From Spirochaetaceae bacterium (GTDB lineage: Bacteria > Spirochaetota > Spirochaetia > Treponematales > Rectinemataceae), in contig JANYKC010000095.1 of assembly GCA_025358255.1 (NCBI GenBank), positions 1 through 64,000 on the forward strand: a DNA stretch of 64,000 nucleotides, in the 5' to 3' direction. The translations under genes were made by a program, and so were the position numbers. Shown piece after piece: positions 7,571 through 15,368 of this stretch (position 1 is the first letter of the stretch; each line of letters starts with the position of its first letter). The notes under the pieces were generated by a model. It did not search any database and was not told where the DNA came from. It saw only the letters and a list, made by a program, of their open reading frames with translations.

Positions 7571-8732
7571 GAAGGTGCCCAAGATGAGCGACGAGCAGCT
7601 TCGCGCCCTGCTGGGCGCCTTCGCGGAGGAGAACGGCAGGCTCGAGATGGCGCTGGACTCCATGCTCGACGGCATCATCGTATGCGACAAGGACCACCAA
7701 CCCATAATCTACAACAAGACCGCGGAGCGCATGCTCGCGCTCACCGGCATCACGGACCCCGCCGAGCGGCCCTTGTGGTACAGCATCTCCGATCGGGATT
7801 TCTCGGATTTTTTCCACGAGACGCTCGAGTCGGAGGACTCCATCCTTGAGCGGGAGTTCGACATCGTCACGGGAGGAAGGAACCGCCTGATCGCGGCCAG
7901 CGTCATGCCCCTTGTGGCACAAGGCAGGATCGAGGGCAGTCTCATCCATCTAGAGGACATCACGGACAAGCGCAAGCGGGAAGCCCAGCTGCGGCGCGCC
8001 GAAAGCCTGGCGTCACTGACGACACTAGCCGCCGGGGTGGCGCACGAGATCAAGAATCCGCTCCAATCCATCTCCATCCACATCCAGCTCCTCCAGAGGG
8101 CGGCCAAGGGCAAGGAAAGCGTGGAGACTGCCGGACTCGGCCATCACCTCTCCATAGTGACCGAGGAGATCGAAAGGCTCAACAAGATCGTGGTCGAATT
8201 CCTCTTCGCCGTGCGCCCGATGGGAGTGGAGCTCCGCGACGCCGACGTAGGGGCGATCGTCAAGGAGCTCGCGGCCTTCATCCGCTACGAAGCCGAGGAG
8301 GCGGGGATATCGGTGGACCTGCGGATAGCGGAGAAGCTGCCCCGCGTCCTCGTGGACAAGCGCTACATGAAGCAGGCCATCCTGAACCTCGCCCAGAACG
8401 CCCTGGCCGCGATGGGGACCGGCGGAGCCCTGACCTTCGGGGTCGAGGGGGATGAGAACGAGGTCCGCATCTCTGTCGAGGACACTGGGACGGGGATCAG
8501 CGAGGCGAGCCTCCCGAAGATTTTCGAGCCTTATTACACGACGAAGGAAAGCGGCACGGGCCTCGGGCTGACGATCACCTTCAAGATCATCCGGGAGCAC
8601 CAGGGCGAGATCAACGTGAAATCAAGGCAAGGCCATGGCTCGGTCTTCACCATCAGCCTCCCTGTGCCCCAGAAGGAGCGCAAGCTGCTCTCCTGGAACG
8701 ACAAAGACGCGACTGCGCGGGGGGAGGGCTAA
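7542..8732 (+). CDS. Soluble PAS-domain sensor histidine kinase (NtrB/AtoS type)
   Basis: A 396-residue cytoplasmic kinase without membrane segments. A PAS domain covers about 33-145 (MLDGIIVCDKDHQPIIYNKTAERML). The HisKA box AGVAHEIKNPLQ carries phospho-acceptor His168, followed by the HATPase motifs NLAQNALAAM (N), EDTGTGI (G1), FEPYYTTKESGTGLGL (F/G2). It should phosphorylate the NtrC-type regulator that begins 4 bp downstream. The GTG start at 7542 has AAGG upstream and overlaps the last repeat mini-ORF; ATG at 7566 (MAKVPK) or 7584 (MSDEQL) are alternative starts that would lose the repeat-derived residues. The input signal is unknown; no TM or periplasmic sensor implies an intracellular cue. 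Confidence 0.93.
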   Translation: MRRFFERAMAKVPKMSDEQLRALLGAFAEENGRLEMALDSMLDGIIVCDKDHQPIIYNKTAERMLALTGITDPAERPLWYSISDRDFSDFFHETLESEDSILEREFDIVTGGRNRLIAASVMPLVAQGRIEGSLIHLEDITDKRKREAQLRRAESLASLTTLAAGVAHEIKNPLQSISIHIQLLQRAAKGKESVETAGLGHHLSIVTEEIERLNKIVVEFLFAVRPMGVELRDADVGAIVKELAAFIRYEAEEAGISVDLRIAEKLPRVLVDKRYMKQAILNLAQNALAAMGTGGALTFGVEGDENEVRISVEDTGTGISEASLPKIFEPYYTTKESGTGLGLTITFKIIREHQGEINVKSRQGHGSVFTISLPVPQKERKLLSWNDKDATARGEG

Positions 8733-8736
8733 GGTT

Positions 8737-10158
8737 ATGCGATTTACCATCCTTGTGGTGGACGACGAGAAGAACATCAGGGAAGGGCTTGCGGAAGCGC
8801 TGAGCCTGGACGGATTCCAGGTGAAGACCGCGGCCGACGGGGCCCAGGGCCTGGCCGCCGTCGAGACCGGGGAGATAGACCTCGTCATAACTGACCTCAA
8901 GATGCCCGCGCTCTCCGGAAGCGACCTCCTGCGCACGGTGGTCGGACGATATCCAGGACTTCCCGTCATCATCCTCACGGGCCATGGCACGATCGAGGAC
9001 GCGGTCCAGGCAATGCGTTTCGGGGCGTTCGACTTCCTCACAAAGCCGGTCAACCTCGACCACCTATCCATCCTGGTCAAGCGGGCCCTCGAGAGCCGGG
9101 AGCTGGCGCGGAAAAACCTCGAACTTGAGGCGGAAGTCGATGTCCAGAGGAAGACGAGCGCAATAATCGGCTCGAGCGCCGAGATGAAAAAGATATTCGA
9201 CCTGCTGCGCCGTGTAGCGCCGACCAAGGCGAGCGTCCTCATCACGGGGGAATCCGGCGTCGGCAAGGAAGTGGTGGCCGATGCCATCCATAACCTGTCC
9301 CCTCGGCGGGCCGGTCCCCTCATAAAGGTCCATTGCGCGGCCCTTGCGGAAAGCCTCCTGGAAAGCGAGCTGTTCGGCCACGAAAAAGGCGCTTTCACTG
9401 GAGCGGCGGGCAGGAAACGGGGCCGGTTCGAGCTGGCGAACGAAGGCACCCTCTTCCTTGACGAGATTGGCGACATCAACCAGAACGTCCAGATAAAGAT
9501 CCTGCGCGTCCTCCAGGAACGGAGGTTCGAGCGCGTAGGCGGCGAGGAGACCATAGAAGCCGATGTCCGGATCATCGCGGCCACGAACAGGGACCTGAAA
9601 AAGGAGATCGCCGAAGGCCGTTTCCGTGAGGACCTCTATTACCGGCTCAACGTCGTCAATATCCACGTGCCCCCCTTGAGGGAGCGCCGGGATGACATTC
9701 CCCTCCTCGCCATGGCCTTCCTCCGGGAATTCGCCCAGGAGAACGGCAAGCGCCTCGAGGGCTTCGAACCAAAGGCCCGTTCCGTCCTCTATGCCCACCC
9801 TTGGGCCGGAAATGTCAGGGAGCTCCGCAACTGCGTGGAGAGCGCCGTGGTCATGGCAAGGGGTCCGCTCGTGGGGATCGAGGACCTGCCTCCGGGCGTG
9901 CGAAGCTCAAGCGAAGAGCACGATGTCAGGCTGCCTTCGGGCTCTTCGCTCGCGGATGCTGAAAAGATCCTTATCCGCGAGACCCTCGCCGCCCAGAACG
10001 GGAACAAGAGCAGGACGGCGGAGATCCTCGGCATTGGCAGGAAAACCCTCTACCAGAAGATAGACGAGTACGGCATCGAGCCGAGAGGCCCGACGGAAGC
10101 CTTGTCGGCGCCTTCGCCGGCAGCGACGCCGGCGGAGGCGCCGGGAAGCGGGGACTGA
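8737..10158 (+). CDS. NtrC-family sigma-54-dependent response regulator
   Basis: A 473-residue three-domain activator. The receiver domain has Asp9/Asp10, phospho-acceptor Asp53 (VITDLKMP) and Lys103 (LTKPV). The AAA+ domain has Walker A GESGVGKE at 171-178, the sigma-54 contact loop GAFTGA at 218-223 and Walker B LFLDEIGD. A Fis-type HTH is at the C-terminus (GNKSRTAEILGIGRKTLYQKIDEYG). The intact GAFTGA loop means it should open sigma-54 promoters after phosphorylation by the preceding kinase. I chose ATG 8737 because the receiver domain starts there and a longer frame upstream would lie in the kinase gene. The targets are not visible; the serine dehydratase genes follow directly. Confidence 0.95.
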   Translation: MRFTILVVDDEKNIREGLAEALSLDGFQVKTAADGAQGLAAVETGEIDLVITDLKMPALSGSDLLRTVVGRYPGLPVIILTGHGTIEDAVQAMRFGAFDFLTKPVNLDHLSILVKRALESRELARKNLELEAEVDVQRKTSAIIGSSAEMKKIFDLLRRVAPTKASVLITGESGVGKEVVADAIHNLSPRRAGPLIKVHCAALAESLLESELFGHEKGAFTGAAGRKRGRFELANEGTLFLDEIGDINQNVQIKILRVLQERRFERVGGEETIEADVRIIAATNRDLKKEIAEGRFREDLYYRLNVVNIHVPPLRERRDDIPLLAMAFLREFAQENGKRLEGFEPKARSVLYAHPWAGNVRELRNCVESAVVMARGPLVGIEDLPPGVRSSSEEHDVRLPSGSSLADAEKILIRETLAAQNGNKSRTAEILGIGRKTLYQKIDEYGIEPRGPTEALSAPSPAATPAEAPGSGD

Positions 10159-10160
10159 CA

Positions 10161-10844
10161 ATGGGTGGACGGACGATAGGCATCCTGGACGTTTTTGGAC
10201 CCGTGATGATAGGCCCTTCGAGTTCCCATACCGCGGGGGTCGCCCGCATCGCCTTTCTCGCGAGGAAAATCTTCCCCTATCCCCTCGACCGAGCCCTCGT
10301 GCTGTTCTACGGATCACTGGCACGGACCTATCGCGGTCATGGGTCCGACAAGGCGGCGGTGGCCGGCCTCCTGGGCATCCTCCCTGACGACGAAAGGCTC
10401 GGCTACGCGCTCGAGCTTGCCGCCAGGGAAGGCCTGGACGTCGAGATCAAGCCCGAATACGATGGGCCGGAGAGATATCACCCGAACACCGCGGTCATCG
10501 AACTCTGGTCGGGGGACAAGCACGCGCGCATACGCGGGGCATCGATCGGTGGAGGGGAGATCCGCCTCCAGTCGGTCAACGGCTTCGAAGCCGACCTTGA
10601 CGGGTCGCTCGAAGCCCTCCTGGTGCTCCACCGCGACGAGGTCGGCGTCATCGCCATCGTCTCGCACATCCTGGCGGCCAACCGCTTCAACATCGCCTCC
10701 GTCGCCTCTCATCGGAAGGACAAGGGGGACGAAGCCCTCATGGTCGTAGAGGTCGACGGCGTCGTGCCGACCTCCATCGTGGCCCAGATTCGGGACCTTC
10801 CCTCGGTGAGTGAAGTCGTCTATGTCCCCTCGATCCATGCCTAA
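10161..10844 (+). CDS. sdaAB: L-serine dehydratase, beta subunit with ACT domain
   Basis: The smaller chain of the two-subunit iron-sulfur L-serine dehydratase, which deaminates serine to pyruvate and ammonia. The family start is clear (DVFGPVMIGPSSSHTAG). An ACT domain occupies about 150-222 (VGVIAIVSHILAANRFNIASV), usually a site for amino-acid sensing. 227 residues is normal. It starts 2 bp after the regulator gene and lies 13 bp before sdaAA. Confidence 0.93.
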   Translation: MGGRTIGILDVFGPVMIGPSSSHTAGVARIAFLARKIFPYPLDRALVLFYGSLARTYRGHGSDKAAVAGLLGILPDDERLGYALELAAREGLDVEIKPEYDGPERYHPNTAVIELWSGDKHARIRGASIGGGEIRLQSVNGFEADLDGSLEALLVLHRDEVGVIAIVSHILAANRFNIASVASHRKDKGDEALMVVEVDGVVPTSIVAQIRDLPSVSEVVYVPSIHA

Positions 10845-10857
10845 AGGAAGAAGCGCC

Positions 10858-11793
10858 ATGAACTGGAAATTCACCACCGCACGGGAGCTTCTCGAACGGG
10901 TCGGCGAGTCGGCACTCACAGGCGGAAGCGCGGCAGCAGGCCGCGCAGAGGGCGCCGCCCTCGGCGAGGAATCCCTGCCCGCCTGGCTCCTTGCAAGGGA
11001 TTCCTTCTATTCCGGCAAGACGGAGGCCGCACTCCGCTCCGAGATCGCACATCGCATCAAGGTGACGAGGGCATCCCTGGACCGCGGCGTCGCACAGGCG
11101 CAGATGTCGTATTCCGGGATGACCAAGGGCGGCGCAGTGACCCTTGCGGCAAGCACTTCCTGGCCCGTGGAGGACAGGTTTTTCCGGCTGGCCCTCACGT
11201 ACGCCCTCGCCATCAACGAGGTAAATGCCTGCGGCGGGCGCATCATCGCCTTTCCGACCGCCGGATCCTGCGGCATAGTGCCAGGGGTGCTGTGGGCCTG
11301 GCGCGACGCGCGAGAGAGGGCATTGGGTCCCGACCACCCGCGGTTCCAGGACGCATTCATCGTGGCCTCGGCCGTGGGAATCCTCATCGCGTCGCGCGCG
11401 ACGCTTTCAGGGGCCGCCGGAGGCTGCCAGGCCGAATGCGGAGCGGCGGGGGCGATGGCGGCCGCAGGGCTGTCCACCCTCCTCGGCGAAGGTCCTGAGG
11501 CATCGTTCGATGCGGCCGCCCTCTCGCTCAAGAACAGCCTCGGACTGGCCTGCGATCCCGTGGCCGGGCTCGTGGAAGTGCCCTGCGCCAAGCGGAACGC
11601 CTTCCTCGCGGCCAATGCCATCACCGCGGTGTCGTTCGCGCGCGCGGGCGTGCGATCCGTCATTCCCTTCGACGAGGTCGTGGGGGCGATGAAGGCGATA
11701 GGTGACGCGATGCCGCAGGCCCTCCGCGAAAGCGCGGAAGGGGGATTGGCCAAGACGGCGACCGGTCTTTCGTACTGGGACAAGATCCGCTAG
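10858..11793 (+). CDS. sdaAA: L-serine dehydratase, alpha (catalytic) subunit
   Basis: The catalytic chain with the oxygen-sensitive 4Fe-4S cluster. It has GSCGIVPG, GGCQAECGAAGAMAA and ACDPVAGLVEVPCAKRN, which supply the cluster Cys residues and the active-site loop. The 311-residue length is typical. The ATG at 10858 has AAAGGAAG 8-9 nt upstream, a better start than an ATG upstream at 10810 inside sdaAB. A fermentative, anaerobic lifestyle fits this enzyme class. It is the last plus-strand gene before the long minus-strand array, whose last gene converges 15 bp away. Confidence 0.94.
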   Translation: MNWKFTTARELLERVGESALTGGSAAAGRAEGAALGEESLPAWLLARDSFYSGKTEAALRSEIAHRIKVTRASLDRGVAQAQMSYSGMTKGGAVTLAASTSWPVEDRFFRLALTYALAINEVNACGGRIIAFPTAGSCGIVPGVLWAWRDARERALGPDHPRFQDAFIVASAVGILIASRATLSGAAGGCQAECGAAGAMAAAGLSTLLGEGPEASFDAAALSLKNSLGLACDPVAGLVEVPCAKRNAFLAANAITAVSFARAGVRSVIPFDEVVGAMKAIGDAMPQALRESAEGGLAKTATGLSYWDKIR

Positions 11794-11808
11794 GGGGGGC
11801 TTCGCAGC

Positions 11809-12450
11809 CTAGAGCTTGATCGAGGACGCCCTGACGGCCAAGGCGCGGTCGGTATCGCCCAACGCGGCCCTGAGGGTCGCCTTGAAGAGGGGATCCCGCG
11901 TCGCCGCAGCCATCTCGACGATGGCTGTCCGAAGCTCGAGGCCTGAACGGCTGTAGAGCGCGGCGACCTCCCCTTCCGCCTGGCGGGAGCCTAGAAGGGC
12001 GGCCGCTCGGACAGCGGTCGCGGCCACGGATGGTGAAGGGTCATAGAGGGCCTTCCTGAGGAAGACATAGGCGGCCACTCGCCCGGAAAGGCCAAGCCTC
12101 CGTGCGGCCTCCTCCCTCGCCCCAGGATCGGGATCGGAGGCCAGGATCTGGCCGAGCGCGAAAAGGTCCTCGCCCGCCTCAAGCACGCGGCGATACCGGG
12201 CCGCAGTGCCGCTGGCCGAGCCGGGAGCGCTTCGAGGGCGGGCGCAGAGCACCTTGTAGGCCCGCGCGACGCGCGCGAACTGGGCGGCGGTTTCCGGATC
12301 CTTGGAAGTGTCGGGATGGAGCCGCTTGGCCAGCCTTCGATAGGCCGTCCTGATGTCATCCTCACCGGCGCCAGGTCCCAAGGCCAGGACGGCGAGGAGG
12401 GAATCCTCGCGTAACTCCAGCACCTCTCCGGCAGTGTCATGCCCGTCCAT
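11809..12450 (-). CDS. J-domain protein with HEAT-like repeats
   Basis: A 213-residue cytoplasmic protein. A J-domain lies at about 16-72 (LGPGAGEDDIRTAYRRLAK, then His45-Pro46-Asp47, the Hsp70-stimulating triad). There is no Gly/Phe region, no zinc domain and no DnaJ C-terminal domains. Residues 90-205 instead look like HEAT or PBS-lyase type helical repeats (DPDPGAREEAARRLG, DPSPSVAATAVRAAALLG). It lies 4 bp downstream of an Hsp70-like gene, so it is most likely that chaperone's dedicated co-chaperone, with the HEAT part binding a client or scaffold. Confidence 0.8.
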   Translation of the reverse strand: MDGHDTAGEVLELREDSLLAVLALGPGAGEDDIRTAYRRLAKRLHPDTSKDPETAAQFARVARAYKVLCARPRSAPGSASGTAARYRRVLEAGEDLFALGQILASDPDPGAREEAARRLGLSGRVAAYVFLRKALYDPSPSVAATAVRAAALLGSRQAEGEVAALYSRSGLELRTAIVEMAAATRDPLFKATLRAALGDTDRALAVRASSIKL

Positions 12451-12454
12451 GAGC

Positions 12455-14290
12455 TCAGTGCCTCTCCCTTGCCGCGGACTTCATCGGCAAGGCGGCAGGC
12501 GAGACCGCAGGCACAGTCCTCGGTTTGGTCCCAGCCAAGGCGGCGGAGGTCGTTTCCCCCCTGCGTGCCACGAGTTCGCCGACAAGGCCCTCGAGCTCGG
12601 CCTTGAGGAGCCTGAGCCCACCTTCTCCCATCGTCTCCCTCGCCGCCTGGACCCGGCTCACCGCTTCCTCGAGCTCGGCGTCCAAGGCGGACTCGATCTC
12701 CATGCCCTTGCGGAGGTCCTGTATCCTATCCAGCAAAAAATGCATGCGTTCCACGAGGACAGCCGGAGCCTTGTCGTTCGCGCCCCTGTCGAGGTCCGCG
12801 ATGGAGATGGCCTGGGCCAGCCCAGAGTCCAGGTCCACCGCGGAGACGTGGAGGATGTCGGACTCATCGATGCCGAAATCCACCCTGATCTGCGGTGATC
12901 CGGCCTTGGCGGGGGCGAGGCCCGCAAGAAGGAAACGGCCCAGGGAAAGATCCTTCTCACAGCGCCGCGACTCGCCTTGGAGCACATGGATCTCGACGGA
13001 TTCCTGGCCGTCCTCGACCGTCGTGAATATCCGGCTCCTCTTCGCGGGCACAGGGCTGTTCTTGTGGATGAGGGGGATGAAGGTGCCGCCATCGACCTCG
13101 ACACCGTAGGTGCGGGAAACCACATCGGTGAAGCGCAGCTTCGAGGAGCCGCCTTCCATGCCCGCGGCCACGGCGGCGCCGAGGGCCACGATCTCCTCGG
13201 GGTTCACTCCTCCCGAAGGCTGGAGGCCGAATTCCTCCTTGAACCGGCGGCGGATCAGGGGCACCCGGCTCGTGCCACCGGAGAGGACCAGGGTCTCGAC
13301 TTCGCCGCCCGTGAGGCCGGCATCACAGAGGGCCTTGCGTGTAAGCTCCATGCTTCGCTCGACAAAGGGCAATACGAGGGCCTCGAAATCGCCCAAGGAA
13401 ACCGTATACACAGGATGAATGACACGGGCAAGCTCGCCTTTTCCGGCCACGACGAAGGGCAGGCTCATGGAGGCCTCGGTCCTTTCGGAAAGCTCGATCT
13501 TCGCGCGTTCCGCCTGGTCCATGAGGCTCTGGACAAGCAGACGGTCCGTCTCCACATCAAGACCCTCGGCACTGTGAAAACCTTCCGCCGCCAGCCTGAA
13601 GAGCTCGCGATCGATATCGCTGCCACCCAGCCGTCCATCTCCCCGGGAAGAAAGGACGGTGCACTCGTTTCCGGCCTGCCTCAGGACAGTCACGTCGAAA
13701 GTCCCGCCTCCGAAATCGTACACGAGGATAAGGCCGGAATGCCTGCCTTCCTTCGCCGCAACGCCAGAGGAAGGGGCTGTCGAGGACCTGCCCTCCCTGG
13801 CCAAGGGAAGGATCTCCGCATGGGCGCGGGCCAAGGCGGCCGCGGTGGGTTCATTGAGGATCTTCAGCACATCCAGGCCGGCAAGCCGGCCTGCCTCGAT
13901 GAGGGCCCGTCGTTCCCGATCGGAAAAATGGGCGGGGGCCGTTATCACCGCTTCATGGACATCCTTCTGGAGGTGCCGTTCTGCGTCGGCCTTCAGGGAA
14001 GCGAGAATGAGGGATGCCAGTTCCTCCGGACTGAAGGACCGGTTTCCCATCGCAAGCAGTCCGCCTGCGGCAAGCTGGCGCTTCACGCCCGCGATGGTGT
14101 TTTCCGGGTAGATGAGGCCCTGGTTCCGCGCCGATTCGCCTATCAGGATTTCCCCCCGCATGGAAAGGGCGACGACGCTCGGGGTCGACCGCGCCCCTCG
14201 CGCGTTGGGGATCAAGGACGGCCTGTCGCCGTCCATGAAGGCGCACAGGGAATTGGTCGTCCCGAAATCGATGCCGATGATGACGCCCAT
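12455..14290 (-). CDS. Divergent Hsp70 (DnaK/HscA-like) chaperone
   Basis: A 611-residue protein with the actin-fold motifs of Hsp70: IGIDFGTTNSLCAFMDGD (phosphate 1), ITAPAHFSDRERRALIEAG, ILNEPTAAALAR, YDFGGGTFDVTVL (phosphate 2) and LSGGTSRVPLIRRRF (adenosine). The substrate-binding domain is recognisable (TFIPLIHKNSPVPAKRSR, VEIHVLQGE). The inter-domain linker does not match the canonical DVLLLDVTPLSLG; the corresponding stretch reads TDVVSRTYGVEVDGG. The lid is short and there is no acidic tail. This is probably not the housekeeping DnaK but a specialised paralogue paired with the J/HEAT protein next to it. Its position at the end of the flagellar operon suggests, but does not prove, a flagellar or envelope client. 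Confidence 0.88.
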   Translation of the reverse strand: MGVIIGIDFGTTNSLCAFMDGDRPSLIPNARGARSTPSVVALSMRGEILIGESARNQGLIYPENTIAGVKRQLAAGGLLAMGNRSFSPEELASLILASLKADAERHLQKDVHEAVITAPAHFSDRERRALIEAGRLAGLDVLKILNEPTAAALARAHAEILPLAREGRSSTAPSSGVAAKEGRHSGLILVYDFGGGTFDVTVLRQAGNECTVLSSRGDGRLGGSDIDRELFRLAAEGFHSAEGLDVETDRLLVQSLMDQAERAKIELSERTEASMSLPFVVAGKGELARVIHPVYTVSLGDFEALVLPFVERSMELTRKALCDAGLTGGEVETLVLSGGTSRVPLIRRRFKEEFGLQPSGGVNPEEIVALGAAVAAGMEGGSSKLRFTDVVSRTYGVEVDGGTFIPLIHKNSPVPAKRSRIFTTVEDGQESVEIHVLQGESRRCEKDLSLGRFLLAGLAPAKAGSPQIRVDFGIDESDILHVSAVDLDSGLAQAISIADLDRGANDKAPAVLVERMHFLLDRIQDLRKGMEIESALDAELEEAVSRVQAARETMGEGGLRLLKAELEGLVGELVARRGETTSAALAGTKPRTVPAVSPAALPMKSAARERH

Positions 14291-14295
14291 GGCCT

Positions 14296-15027
14296 TCAGC
14301 CTTTCCCGTCGCTTTCCCGGCGGCTATCCTCGAGGGAGACGAGGAGATCGATTTCGGCCACGGTGGCTCCGAGCCGGACGGCTATGATATCGGCCGAGAA
14401 TCCCCGGCGATAGAGCTCGATTGCCTCTTCGCGCAGGGTCTTGGGGGGGATGACGCTTTCGCGCGACTGGACTATCTCGGCCTGGCGGCGGGGCAATTCA
14501 AGGCGGATGGGATCCTCTCCGCGCGGCACGGAGGCCGCCAGCGGCGCTGAAGCGGCAGGCGCAGGGACTGCCTGGGTCCTGGAACGGGGCTTGATGCCCC
14601 CCCGCTGGATATCCCCGAAACCCCCATCCTGCAAGGCACGCTGCGGCTCGTGCCCGATGGAAGGGGCATCGTCGCTGCGCGGCGACATGGCCGCTTCCTG
14701 GACCTGGCTGGGATGCGGCTTCCCCAATCGCGAATAGACTTCCCTTTCATTGGCCCTGGTATCCAGCTCCCGCCTCACGACACCCATCCGGCGATCCGCC
14801 TCATCGAGGAGGGAGCGCAACGCATCCATCCTGTCCTCGACCAGGCTGATATTCCGGTCTGCGGTTTCGTTCAATTCCATGTTGAGCGAGCGGATTTCCT
14901 TCCTGATGCTTTCCACGAGGCTCTCGAGCTCCAAAGCCCGGCGAAGCCGCGCGCGCACGTAGAGCCAGATGGCTCCCATGCCGATCAATTCAAGACCAAT
15001 GAGCAAAGCGGCGGTGGACAACTTCAT
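14296..15027 (-). CDS. Membrane-anchored coiled-coil protein with HTH-like C-terminus
   Basis: A 243-residue protein. One N-terminal TM helix (about 5-25, ALLIGLELIGMGAIWLYV) leads into an alpha-helical coiled coil (about 30-95, rich in Glu, Arg, Leu), a low-complexity linker, and a C-terminal HTH-like block EAIELYRRGFSADIIAVRLG resembling the DUF6115 family seen near flagellar genes. The start overlaps the upstream stop as TAATG. It probably anchors something at the cytoplasmic face of the membrane. No catalytic motif. Confidence 0.7.
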   Translation of the reverse strand: MKLSTAALLIGLELIGMGAIWLYVRARLRRALELESLVESIRKEIRSLNMELNETADRNISLVEDRMDALRSLLDEADRRMGVVRRELDTRANEREVYSRLGKPHPSQVQEAAMSPRSDDAPSIGHEPQRALQDGGFGDIQRGGIKPRSRTQAVPAPAASAPLAASVPRGEDPIRLELPRRQAEIVQSRESVIPPKTLREEAIELYRRGFSADIIAVRLGATVAEIDLLVSLEDSRRESDGKG

Positions 15028-15368
15028 TACCCCGTCAAATCGATGTGTTTCCCGAGATCGGGGTCGCGGACCACCTCATCGGCATCCTTGCCAGCCGCTT
15101 CCTCGTCCGAGGATGAAGCGGGATTTTCCTCGCCGCTCCGTGCGGCTCCTTGGGACGACTGCCCAAGCCTGTCATGGATCGCCTCGGGGGCAAGCTCCTT
15201 TTCATCGGTCCGGCGGATGGCTTCCTTGGTCTCGTCGTGCTTTTTTTGTTCCTCCGCGCCTTTGATCGAGGCCTGCAGGGCCGCGCCGTCCTTTTCGATG
15301 GCTTGCTCTCGGCCCACCTGGGTCATCTGCATCAAGAGGGTCTGGAGGTCAATTGGCCGTATTGACAT
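15027..15368 (-). CDS. Small charged protein of unknown function
   Basis: 113 residues, starting MSIRPIDLQTLLMQM, with a highly charged middle (KGAEEQKKHDETKEAIRR) and an acidic C-terminus, no TM and no recognisable domain. The start lies 20 bp inside the end of fapA and the stop overlaps the next start, so translation is coupled across three genes. It is likely soluble and probably partly disordered. I do not recognise a family. Confidence 0.65.
   Translation of the reverse strand: MSIRPIDLQTLLMQMTQVGREQAIEKDGAALQASIKGAEEQKKHDETKEAIRRTDEKELAPEAIHDRLGQSSQGAARSGEENPASSSDEEAAGKDADEVVRDPDLGKHIDLTG

Noticed and set aside
11790-11812. Hairpin GGCT-TCGC-AGCC between the convergent sdaAA and J-domain genes as a two-way terminator
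   Set aside because: Only four base pairs in the inner stem, a five-G bulge before the outer three, and no T run on either strand.
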